Assembly (NCBI GenBank): GCA_907163345.1
Contig: CAJQUN010000021.1
Span: forward strand, 6,448,001 to 6,512,000
Reading direction: 5' to 3'
Source of the DNA: Haberlea rhodopensis
Taxonomy: Eukaryota; Streptophyta; Magnoliopsida; Lamiales; Gesneriaceae
Length of the DNA: 64,000 nucleotides
Below the pieces are notes generated by a model. It was not told where the DNA came from and searched no databases. It saw only the letters and a list, made by a program, of their open reading frames with translations. The position numbers were made by a program, and so were the translations under genes. Shown piece after piece: positions 11,359 to 22,313 of the stretch (position 1 is its first letter; the number at the start of each line of letters is the position of its first letter).

Positions 11359-14111
11359 ACTCCAAATCCCTAGTCCTTCACAAATACATCACGACTCATT
11401 AAAAATCATATGTATTCAATAAATACATCTCAATCTCAATTTTCACTACCAGCCCCAACACAAAGCACCCCAGATCCCACCAAAAACCCAATTCCAAGGT
11501 AACACCACGATGAGAATACAATCTCAACCCTTGGATCCAACGACCCCAAATACTTGATTTAAAATCCTCGGGAGTCCCAATACCGCAATTAATTCATAAT
11601 TACCACAATTAAAATCCATTAAGGATCAATACCACGTCGGGATTTACACCAATAATTCTCGGGCATCACAATTATCCCCCACTAATAAAATTTCATCCTC
11701 GAAATTTGCACAGGCGTACCCCACGTACTGCCAAAACCACACAATCCAAACGGATTCACATCATCGAATCATGAGTGCATCATGAACGACACAATCCAAA
11801 CAGATTCACATCATCGAATCATGAGTGCATCATGAACGACACACCAACTGCGAGGACACCAACCTCGTACCAATTTCGGAATGGAGTAAACCTCTCAAAC
11901 CATTACAATCTTAAAAAGACGTCAGCATACCTCGATGCTAACCACCCAAAAGCAGTCAGTTAACTCTAACTGCTCGCTACTCGAATCATCCCTGATTCCA
12001 ATATATCGCTCCCACGATATCTCCACTACTTAGTCTAAGATGTCAAACACACATCGTTACGAAGGAAACCACTAGTATACTACAATATACACACAGTAAA
12101 CCCGATTTTTGCTCTCCAAATCCATCTCCATCAAAGGAGTAGTTGCACCACTTTGCCACTCGGATCGGGCAACTCACGGCCACCGATCCACACAAAACAC
12201 ATCTCCAAAGATGTCTACATCCGTGTGTTTCAAGAAATCGCATCTTGGTCCAAACACGTCATCGAGACTCCACAAGGTCTCAAGTTCCTGTAGAGGACAT
12301 GTGAGAAAATCGATTGTATTATCGCCGCCTGTGTCGACAACGACACCCAACAAATCCAATCCTTGGCATCCCTCGTTTAGCTTAGGATTCAACAATCCTA
12401 ACACAGGGATACTATCGAATTACCCAGAATGAATTACCATGGCCTCAATACATGATAATCCCTCCTCAAGGGAGTCAACCAGACCTCACGATCATTCTTC
12501 GGAATACATCGTGTCTTTGAGATAACCAATCTCAAGGTGCCACAATCTCTCACTGAGAATTCACCCATCCAAGCATACTAATCCGATGCTCGACGAGTAC
12601 CAAAATGCTGGCATTCGTATACACACACGGTATACATGCCTAAGCACCAACACCACATGCATACTCAATGCACTCGGCTCGAGTATCTCAAATCATACAC
12701 ACAAGCTCCATATACAACAATCAATCCTCAATTATTCTCACCCAGCGGAGAATGATGATTGACGAACCAACGACCAATGGTATGTTTCCATCATCAACAC
12801 CACACTAACCAACTCATCGAATCTTCCAAAGATTCTCAATTGGCATATGAATACCGCCTTCCTCACAAGGGAAATGTCATGAACCCATGACCCTCCAACT
12901 TCGAACCACCGTTCGGGAAAACCTGAATATATTTATACCAAAATATATTTCGGAACCAATAAATACACAACCGGTTCAGAATAGTGCCTCCTCGCCACTA
13001 GTACCAATCCGAAACCCGTATACACGATGTATACCCATTCTAACGATGATCTGTACTATTACCATAGTACTCCATATCTCGAGCATCTCCCCAGAGACGT
13101 CTCCTCGTACGTCTCACCGAAAATATAAAGTCCTTACTCAGTCCAACACCAGTAATGCTTACCATGGCTGGTTCACAATCAACCCTCGACCGATACCAGC
13201 TATCTCCATGACAGTAAGTTCCAAATCTCTCCAAGAGATACAATCAATATAGTAGTGTCGCCCCACTAACAATATCCCACAATTCCGATTGCGTCCCCCA
13301 TTGCATTCCATATGCAAGGATTATCAATCAGTGCTAACAACGACTTGTTGACACTAACCTTGGTACTCCCAACAAAATTGAGATGTCCCAGTACAAGTCC
13401 CTCAAATCATATAACGTATAAACGTTCTCGTGAGGTATTCCCTGCCTCAATCATCATGCCACATAGTGACTACAAGAGTCCACCATAAACCCTCATCGTA
13501 TCATCATACGATTCACCAAACCTGGTTCCAACAAGCAATATCATGGCTACGTCAAGCTCACTATAACACTGCAACAATACCTGGCTAGCAGATCGCTGCC
13601 TCCTTAGGTTTATACCAAACCTACCAACATATCATACATTCCACCCCGGTATACCATACCGTACCATCAATTAGAGTAGTGGGTCCTCAAATATTTCTCT
13701 AACACAAATGCACAACGGACATCCCGGTGTCCTTACTCAACCACAAGGCAATCCTAATACATTAGGATTTATTCCACACCTTCATGTGTCGGTGTGACCA
13801 TGCCACCATCCGTCACATCGGTATATGCAAGTAGTTTCCTCAATAACTACTCCTACCACCAATCACTTGGCCATATCCATCCCAACAAGTATACCCAAAG
13901 GTACCACTACTCGTAAAACATTTACGTCAAATACTCGGCACATCCATTTATCCATCGAGCAAACTGCTCGGTATAGTGGTCTCGTCAACCTGTGATGTAC
14001 ACCCACGTTGTGCCAGCCATCGGCACTCAATCCATACAATTTAATACATACATCTAATATGTATTATTCATCGCAACGGCGGCACACGTTCCTTGACTGC
14101 CATATCGTATG

Positions 14112-14264
14112 ATTGTCAAATACCTCGTCAATTCGTGACGACAGATGTCAACACAGGACATCCACAATATCATCAATAACTCATGATGATACATGTCAAC
14201 ACATGACATCCACAATATCATCGTCAACTCGTGACGGTACATGTCAACACATGACATCCACAAT
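14112..14264. repeat. 48-bp tandem repeat, about 3 units
   Basis: The phrase tccacaat recurs at 14161, 14209 and 14257. Each unit carries gtcaac...gtgac and gtcaacacatgac, short self-complementary phrases that also occur in elements A and C. Confidence 0.85.
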
Positions 14265-14777
14265 AATGCCAACACAACAGCAATATAATATAACTTATCG
14301 CTAACATGATAGCGACATACATGTATTCAACGCCCAACGGCAGTAAAATCAATATCCATCCCCCAAAGACGGTTCAATCCCTCGCTACGCACACAGTGGC
14401 ATATCTCATCGCTACATATACAACGGCATAAACCATCGCTATGTATACAACGACATAAACGTGGACTCAAGAGGTGACTCACATGTATGTATCACTTTGT
14501 TCCTTTCGGACTCAAGAGGTGACTCACGTCACATGTAGCACTTTGCTCCTGAACTCATCGCTTCAATGTGACAGCGGCATGTATCATCGCTTCGCCATAT
14601 GAGCTGCAAGTATTCTATTCCCATATATCATAATCACAAGACAATTATCAATGCATGTTTATACATTACATGCATCATAATACCCACCACATAATCAACA
14701 AGGTCAATTTAAATCAACACATATCCATCACCCTCCCTCTATAGCGGAGGTACATATAATACATTGCACGCTCTCAT

Positions 14778-15000
14778 TAGCATCGATCCTAACAATAATC
14801 ACATCGCATGCTCTCCCTAGCATCGACCCCATAACAATATACACGTCGCATGCTCTCTCTAGCATCGACCCGATATCAATATACACGTCGCATGCTCTCT
14901 CTAGCATCGACCCAATAACAATATACACGTCGAATGCTCTTTCTAGCATCGACCCAATAACAATATACATGTCGCATGCTCTCTCTAGCATCGACTCAAT
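14778..15000. repeat. 42-bp tandem repeat, about 6 units
   Basis: The phrase catcgaccc starts at 14821, 14863, 14905, 14947 and 14989, exactly 42 bp apart, with a diverged unit before. Because 42 is divisible by three, one minus-strand frame stays open with a 14-residue repeat. I regard that as a by-product of the array. Confidence 0.9.
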
Positions 15001-15021
15001 AACACATCGCTTGACACATCG

Positions 15022-15177
15022 TACACTCGTCGGTGGAGACCCAATCACATCGCACACTCATCAGTGGCGACCCAATCACATCGCACACTCGTCGGTGGTG
15101 ACCCAATCACATCGCACACTCGTCAGTGGCTACCCAATCACATCGCACACTCGTCAGTGGCGACCCATTCCAGCAAC
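15022..15177. repeat. 31-bp tandem repeat, about 5 units
   Basis: The unit contains catcgcacactcgtcagtgg. The phrase cacactc occurs at 15053, 15084, 15115 and 15146, 31 bp apart, with a diverged first unit. Confidence 0.9.
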
Positions 15178-15989
15178 TCAACATCAATTTACCATCCACC
15201 AGAACCATCAATATCATCATCAGTGAAAAATTCCCCACCATACCATCAAAGAAAACTCAAATAATATTTTCCACACTGAAAACTCGTTACTATCACTATC
15301 GTCCAACACTCGTGAGGGCATATCTGCATTACCAATACATAATACAATATGCATGGATACTTTGAGCTAGTATTAGTACATCGTCACGTACCTGTGTCAT
15401 CACAATTATGACATAAACATACCCAATCATCACATATCCACAGTCTAGTGCTGCCAAACCATTCATGTCATCTGACATCATATCCCATATCTCATTTTTC
15501 TGATTCTCCTGCAAAATCAAATTTTCAGCACTGTACACGTATATGGCACGTGCATAACTCGATAAAATTCATTCATTCCATTACTAGCAACGACATCAAG
15601 TTACCAACGACTTTAAATACCGTCAGCGTGGCAAATCATTCACCACGCATCTCAAAATCATCACTTTCACAATATTCAAGTCACCGATATAATTAAAACG
15701 AACTACCGGACTCATGAGCTTTTCAACAATACCGCCATCAATAGGTGTATCTACTGGAATCAACAATGATTCATCATTGCCATGTTCCTCATTATCCCAA
15801 ATCAATTCTGCAACCGCAACGGTTAGCAATAATACAATTTACATTGTTTCATACCAAACATATCATACTATGCACATAAGTGTAAATGTCATATCACACT
15901 GTTGCAAAACTACAATCATGAGTAAATTATGTGATATTCAATTCTCTCGGCACACCCTTAGGCTTAGACATCCCAAAGAGCTAACCACT

Positions 15990-16001
15990 GTTCTGATACC
16001 A
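15990..16001 (-). other. Primer-binding site of element B
   Basis: Read on the minus strand this is TGGTATCAGAAC, one mismatch from the initiator tRNA-Met complement, 4 bp from the LTR. Confidence 0.75.
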
Positions 16002-16005
16002 CTAA

Positions 16006-18416
16006 TGAAAGGACCCCGTGCCCTTAATCTGCTATTAGTGTATTAACCCATGTATTTAGTGCATACAATCATGTAATCATGGGAAAAACCACATGTAACC
16101 ATAGCATAATATACCCTCAATAAAATTTCTTGCATTATCCCATATAATGTTCAAATCCCCCCATACCATTCAACCCTTAAGTATGCATCTTATAATACAC
16201 TAACATGTTCTCAATTCCTTTAGCAATTCCTTAATTAATTGCATGCAACCCATAAATGAAAAGAGAAAGGCACATACCCTTGATACAACCCATATACACA
16301 TATAACAGTGCTCACATGCGAGCATCAAATGAGTGAATGTGTATTTAACATATAAAGTACTTAACTCAATATCGGCACTGGTACTTCAGTCCTGGAAGCA
16401 CCTCCAATCCATAGCTTGATAAGTGTCATTTTTACACTTATATTTGCATATATTTCTTGCGATTTTTATACCTGTTCCACCTGCCTCAACAGGCCCCCCA
16501 CACGGGGTGAGCATACCAATACCACCGATCCAATAATTATAATATCACATTACATAATCTACAGAATGTGAAGCGGTGAATTTAAAAGATACTCCCTGAA
16601 TATTGTCATCACATACAGGATCCCCTTGTGTTGTTCCTATTCTCAAAATAACTGAAACCATTAAATTCCCAAAAGCCAGTTAATCATTACATTGATTAAC
16701 TAATCCGTTCCCCATATACCAATACCATAATCAATAAAATCAAATCATTAAACAATGATTACAGATATCACATATATCTAACTACTGATTCCACAGTTTT
16801 ACTACCTCGCACGCCCAATAGTGGCGGCATCACAACTGATGTTCGCTCCATAGCGACAACATCCCACCCATTGCTCGCTCCATAACGACACCATATGATT
16901 TGCAATACTGACCAATTTATTGCATTAACATTATAACATGCATTTCATAGTTGCAATATATATAAAATGCTATGCTCGTACGTTATACGTACCTTATAAT
17001 TTCGTAGTCCGAACCAAACCTTGCCTTAGTCCCGTGATCCGATGAATTACGTGCTAAACACAGTTAATAATTCACAATTAATTACAAGCATGCAACCACG
17101 TGCCCAAGCACGTTCACAACCTCAATTATATCGTCAATCCATGACAATTAACCATTTATAAAGACTCTATGCACTCAAAATATTCCTTTTTATATTTTCA
17201 ACCCTAATCCATCATTCTATTGAGTAGTCCATTTTCTTATTAAAGTTCGACTCCAACCATTCCATTTTTAAAGTATAGCATTCCCATTGGAATGTAAACA
17301 TTGCCCCAAAAATCGGCTAATTAAACCCCGATTCCAAGAACCCAATATTTTGCCAAAATTCGAAAAAAACAAAGAAACAGGGCCGCGATCGATCGCCACT
17401 ACACCCGATCGATCGTGAGAACCTACTGCCGGAAAAAATACATATCCGCGATCGATCGCCGCATATGCCGATCGATCGCCAACAATTTCTGATTCCTCGC
17501 GATCGACGGGAACCTACTGCCCGAAAAAATGCATATACGCGATCGATCGCCGCATATGCCGATCGATCGCCAACAATTTCTAATTCCTCGTGATCGATCG
17601 GTAACATCTCGCGATCGATTGCGAGTACTGCTCATCGTCACCAATTTTCCAGACTCTTGTTGTGATCGATCAGCGCCATGCCGCGATCGATCGCGACCTG
17701 CGATTTTCCAATAAACTCGAGCTTTAATTGTGTTTTTCACACCCAAACTCAAAGCCAACACCCCTTACACCTTCAACACCTCAAATACTCCATTTAAAAC
17801 CAATAAAAACACCAAAAACACGTTTTGAATTTTAACCAAAAATTCCCAAATTCAAATCCAACCCAAATCCTAACCAAAATCCACAATACTACTATCAAAT
17901 CGAAGATAAAAGTGAGGAGAAGAGGATTACCAAGTTATCTTCGAGAAATTTTACTCCGAGATCGAGCCTCCATCGATTTGCTTCCAAGGAGAAAAGAAGG
18001 GAACTGGGGGGGGGGGGGGGGGGGTGAGACGCATGAGAGAGGGGAGAAAGGGAGAGGAGAAGGAACAAATGAATGAACACCGAGTCTACTTGGTATATAT
18101 AGTACCAAGACTCCAAAATCTCGAGTCCTTCACAAATACATCACGACTCATTAAAAATCATCTGTGTTCAATAAATACCTCTCAATCTCAATTTCTATTA
18201 CTAGCCCAACACAAAGCACCTCAGACCCCAGATCCCACCAAAAACCCAATTCCAAGGTTTAACACCGAATACAATCTCAACCCTTGGATCCAATGATACC
18301 AGATTTAAAATCCTCGGGAGTCCCAATACCGCAATTAATTCATAATTGCCACAATTAAAATCCACCAAGGATCAATACCACACCGGGATTTACACCAATA
18401 ATTCCCGGGCATCACA
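16006..18416 (-). repeat. Element B right LTR (5' LTR), with internal duplication
   Basis: It matches the left LTR from tgaaaggacc to gggcatcaca. About 93 bp around the palindrome cluster (near 17420-17515) is repeated directly at 17515-17605. This accounts for most of its extra length and gives eleven palindrome units in place of eight (17384-17693). Confidence 0.9.
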
Positions 18417-18535
18417 TAAGATCCTAGTTGGTATTTCAGATAAAACGTACCATCCATATCTCCAAGTACGAATCAGATCTTAAAAGTTGGTCGCATATCA
18501 TACGCAGAGAGTGACACCTTTCTTTGGTCCCCGAC

Positions 18536-19233
18536 TCTAGAAACCTAGTCCCCACTCCTAGCTTCAGAGAGCATCTCATATGATCCTGACATGTAGTTAA
18601 ATGTTGTCTCACATACATCCGCTATTAATAACATGTTTTTGACTGGAAAAACGTTCATTATATTTATAATTTCAAGCTTATCTCGTTACTCTGCCTTTTT
18701 TGCCGATTATGACTTGAACGTTGGAGGGGACACGCCGGAACACCTTTTCGGCACCCATTCTCACACTTTGTTCGTGGTTCCAGGTCTCACCTCTACCTGA
18801 AGCTACTGTCAAAGATCATTTCAATCAACAGGAAGAGTCTTACCGGCACCAACAATCATCGGAAAAAGACATTCTCATTTTATCAAGTAACAATATTAGT
18901 ACTAACATATCATATAGTAAAAAAATTTTGTGAAACTTTATACATATCTCATATAATTTGAATATGAACTGTCTCATTTAGTTTAAATAACATGGACTTA
19001 CCATACTTTATATTTTTATGTAAAATCATAAAAGAGACAGCTGTAATATTTCTCTCATCCATTATAAACTAGATGGAGAATAATAAATATATTCTATATG
19101 AAGCTCATTCATAATTGTTCAAACTAAATGTCAAAAATCGTATTAAATATATTCTACAAGGGAGACAACTATAATTTTCCCTAAAAAATTATATACAAAA
19201 CTTAATAAAAAATTCTTAAAAAGTTCTATGTAT
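18536..19233. repeat. Right copy of the segment at 7858-8517
   Basis: Direct repeat of the left copy, with the more complete start (it includes the gagagcatctcatatgatcc stretch missing on the left) and the motif gacttgaacgttggagggg. The preceding 18422-18535 has no counterpart visible because the Copia insertion occupies that place on the left. Confidence 0.6.
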
Positions 19234-20633
19234 AGATAGCTATGATATGTACTATGTCTTCCATTAATTTTGTTGGGTATAATAATTTTTTCATGGGAGA
19301 GCGATTGATAAGTGTTGTTTATGTTGTTGAACAATTTAAAAGGTTTTGGGTTACACCATCACCACAAGGCATAATTTTTGGTACAATGGCAAATATGCAA
19401 TTATACAATTGATATCAGAGTCAATGTCATGTATTCGATTCCATAGACTGTTAAAAATGTAAATTGGAAGGATGATTATTGGGGGTATAATAAATGTCTC
19501 TATTAGATAGCGATCGACATGTGATGTTAGACTGATATATTATGTGAAAAGATTTGAGAGGAACCATTATCATCATCTCAAAATTTTTGTGCAACAAAAC
19601 ATTTTGTGAAATAATATGCAATAACAAAAAACTCTTTCAAATGACATAAACGCAAACGTATTTTTTTACACCTTGACAATTAGTAAACGTCACAATCTTT
19701 TTTGTATCCAATAGCATTAGGCTTTTGTAGGCATATAATAACGATCACATTGGTTAATTATTTCATATTATTCTAACAACAAAATATTGAATAATTAATT
19801 AGTCTAATATAATAGTGATTGAGTACACTTTGAATAATGATTTTTTTCTCTTTAGCCCCTCTCTCCCCACTCTCTCCCGCTATTAAAAAAAAAAGGGTGA
19901 CCAGGTGGGGAATCATTAATATTTACCAAACCCCAAATTTTCAAATGTTTTTTTTTTTCAATTTGTAAATAAAAGTTTTTTATGGTTTTAAAATGTTAAA
20001 TTGTTGTCCACCAGACAAAAAATACCTATAATTAAATTTAACAAATTAGAAACTCTTTTTGCATAGTTCCTTCACGAAACTTCGTTACAACTTTTTGATG
20101 AATTTCATAGAAAATTATTCCCATGGCGTCACAATATAAGAGCCGTCAACGCTATAAAGCGTGGGTACACATACCCATTTCAAAAAATAAAAAAGGAGAC
20201 AATGACTTACGGGAACACACAGAACAAGAAGAAAAAACAGAACACCAGTAAAATAAATAGTGGAGTGGATTTCATATCTAGTTTTCATAATTATTATTTT
20301 AGCCTATCTAGTTTGAACAAAACATCCATATCGCCTACAGTTTATTTTTATATCAAATTACAGGGAGGGTAGTTGTAATTTTTCTTATATATTTACAAAT
20401 TAGATGTGGTGTTATTGTAATACACTATTCTACGATGGATACATATGTAATTGTTCAAACTAAAGGGGTAAATTTGTGAAATAGCTATTCTACAAGGGAG
20501 ACACATGTAATTATCCCTAAAATAAATTGCATCTTTATGGGTCTTTTGAAATCAAGTTACATAATTAAACGCTAACGTGTAGTGGCAGTAGCTATCTGTC
20601 TATACTCTATAACAATGTAGATGTTACAAAATG
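19234..20633. other. AT-rich intergenic DNA
   Basis: No gene is seen. Near 19410-19423 a sequence two mismatches from the PBS phrase TGGTATCAGAGCCA is followed by a tRNA-like attcgattcc, possibly a very old retroelement trace. Phrases of the type ggagacacatgtaatt recur, as often found in plant intergenic DNA. Confidence 0.5.
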
Positions 20634-20638
20634 GGGAT

Positions 20639-21227
20639 TGATGTGATCCGATATTTTTCGTGTTCGGTAGAATTAAGATTTTGTGAAAAATAAATGAAAG
20701 ACATCATAAATTTTACGTGGAAAAACTCCAAATCGAAGGAAAAATCATGGGACCTACTCTTGTATAAATCTTCACTATAACTTTAATTTTGTTTACAGGA
20801 CTTAGACGCAAAACAAGAACTTTCGAAAAATAGCATAAGTGTAAAAGACTGAATAGACTATGATGTGCTCTCTTCGGAGTCTTTTCTTGCGTACAAAGTT
20901 CAATCCCTTACAATGAGACTATAGGCGTGTATTTATAGTGTTGATCCCGGTGGTTGACATGCGATAAATCCGGAACACGATCTCCTCTGATCGTGACACT
21001 ATTGGTTCAAAATGTGTCCGAGAAATCAGCGCTCCATTATTACACGTTTGTTTGAGCAGGATAATTTGTCAGATACACATGGGTCTTTCGCTAGCCTTTG
21101 ACCAGTATGCCGAGCCGAATTTGATGTTCTTCCGACAATTTGTGTTCGAGATTTTTTGTTAGCGATATCTCTTACTCGATGCTTACATGAGATTTTACCG
21201 AAGAAATTAACTTATCATATGACATCA
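20639..21227 (-). mobile_element. Solo LTR, 589 bp, TSD GGGAT
   Basis: The termini tgatgtgatc...atgacatca are inverted (TGATGT/ACATCA) and perfect gggat duplications lie at 20634-20638 and 21228-21232. On the minus strand it shows ctataaatacac (TATA) and gtttttccacgtaaaa, a phrase common near the end of plant Copia LTRs. It matches the partial LTR at 63457-64000. The internal region was lost by LTR-LTR recombination. Confidence 0.88.
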
Positions 21228-21232
21228 GGGAT

Positions 21233-22144
21233 GAATGTCACGATTAGTCACATTATTTGTATAATAATACCGTGTGTTGTGCATTTGTATAATATGTTGA
21301 CTAAGGTTAGTTAAAACAAAATAAGAGGTGATATTTTGGAGTTTGGTGAACATAGTTAATCCAAAAAAACAACTGAACAACTCATCCATGACGTTACCTA
21401 CGTTTTGCCAAGCACGCTACTTTGAGGTTAATGAAATGCTACATTGCCTAAAATCTCGTTAGTCACATTAAATGATTGACTCAAAATTAATCAAATATGT
21501 GTGTTTATCTATATTTATTGTGGTCAGAAATCGGATCTGATTTGGTTCTAGGTTGGATCGGTTCCAACGCGGAACCGGTCTTTTGAATTATTAATTTTTT
21601 TTCTTTCAAAAACAAAAGGAAATTGTTGCTTGGAAGATTCGAACACGCGACCATCGCCTTCTACTATACAACTCAAACCAATTGAGCTAATGAGTATTTG
21701 TGTTTGTAAACTAACGTCAAATATATTTATCTATTTTAAAAAAAAAAAAATTTAAAATAACGGATCCGGTTCTGATTCAGCCCCGAAGTGGATCCATTTA
21801 GTCCGAAACCGGTAAGATACAGTCCCGAAACGGTAAAACGACCGGTATCTTACCGGTTTCGAACCAGAAACCGGTTAGCCTGGTTTCGATTTCGAACCGG
21901 GCTAATCGATCTGGTTTTACGCCGGGTCCGAATTGACCCGACCCATTAAACAGCCATAGGACACGGTATAGGCTTTATTTATGAACCAAGTTTATAGTGA
22001 TTGGTGTGCTACTTTATATATTCTTTTATTAAAAAGTTTTGTAATTTAATATTGAGTTGTTAGTATAAAAGAGGTTCAAACCATGTTCATACAAATATTT
22101 TCCAAAATGACTCCACGTAATCACTAACGTGTAATTTTGCAAAA
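21233..22144. other. Intergenic DNA upstream of EXO70H, includes CCGG-rich repeat with tRNA-like core
   Basis: Around 21530-21960 the sequence is rich in ggttccggttc/gaaccgg-type phrases and includes a gggtcc...gacccgaccc region, typical of non-autonomous plant DNA elements. No clean TIR or TSD could be fixed. The rest is AT-rich with no gene. Confidence 0.5.
21634..21707 (-). other. tRNA-like sequence (decayed or tRNA-derived)
   Basis: Read on the minus strand, TTAGCTCAATTGG matches the Pol III A box and tRNA D-arm. It is followed ~35 nt later by GGTCGCGTGTTCGAATC, which matches the B box and T-arm. The acceptor stem does not pair convincingly, so a functional tRNA is unlikely and a tRNA-derived insert in a repeat is more plausible. 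Confidence 0.5.
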
Positions 22145-22180
22145 AGTCAACATTCTATGTCTGGTAAGCCTCTATATATA
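22145..22180 (+). promoter_or_regulatory. EXO70H core promoter: TATA box with nearby W-box
   Basis: tctatatata at 22171-22180 lies ~135 bp before the ATG, giving a predicted 5' UTR of about 100 bp. agtcaa at 22145-22150 is, on the minus strand, TTGACT, a WRKY-factor core. A single W-box can occur by chance. Confidence 0.6.
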
Positions 22181-22313
22181 CATCCCCTTTCACGTTAAAC
22201 TTCCTTAAAACCCAACAGACCAAAACGAATTCACTCGAAAACTCCAAATTCACATTCCTTTCCCAAAATTATAAACCTAATAATAATAAATCCGTCATAT
22301 TTCGAAGCTGAAA

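Larger units (their letters stand above)
9380..11670 (-). repeat. Element B left LTR (3' LTR)
   Basis: It starts tgtaaggacc and ends gggcatcaca, with TG/CA termini. It contains the palindrome quartet at 10754-10970, a G homopolymer at 11280-11299 and a TATA region at 11338-11358. It is followed by attatcccccac, which on the minus strand is a polypurine tract. Confidence 0.9.
11671..15989 (-). other. Element B internal region, no pol, several satellites
   Basis: No gag, protease, RT, RNase H or integrase motif is visible in either strand, and ORFs are short. Large parts align by eye to the internal region of element A (for example 12179-12290 with 41720-41825, and 12880-13260 with 42390-42740), so a non-coding cargo is conserved between two insertions. 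Tandem arrays occur at 14112-14264 (48 bp), 14778-15000 (42 bp) and 15022-15177 (31 bp). Confidence 0.75.
9380..18416 (-). mobile_element. Element B: non-autonomous Gypsy-type (LARD-like) retrotransposon, TSD TAAGA
   Basis: Two long direct repeats (9380-11670 and 16006-18416) flank 4.3 kb without coding capacity. The whole is bounded by perfect 5-bp duplications taaga at 9375-9379 and 18417-18421. The PBS (rc of gttctgatacca) sits at the right inner edge and a C-rich tract (rc polypurine) at the left inner edge, so the element reads on the minus strand. LTR ends and the PBS and PPT regions resemble the Tekay-type element at 52691-59841, suggesting it is mobilised by a Tekay-like partner. LTR divergence over the first ~165 bp is about 5% by eye. 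Confidence 0.9.

Noticed and set aside
14728..15057. Minus-strand 109-codon ORF with a 14-residue repeat
   Set aside because: It exists only because the 42-bp satellite is a multiple of three; no start context, no conserved domain, and it lies in a non-coding element interior.
14110..15180. Possible CRISPR-like array (short regular repeats)
   Set aside because: Units are contiguous tandem satellites with no unique spacers, in a plant retroelement.
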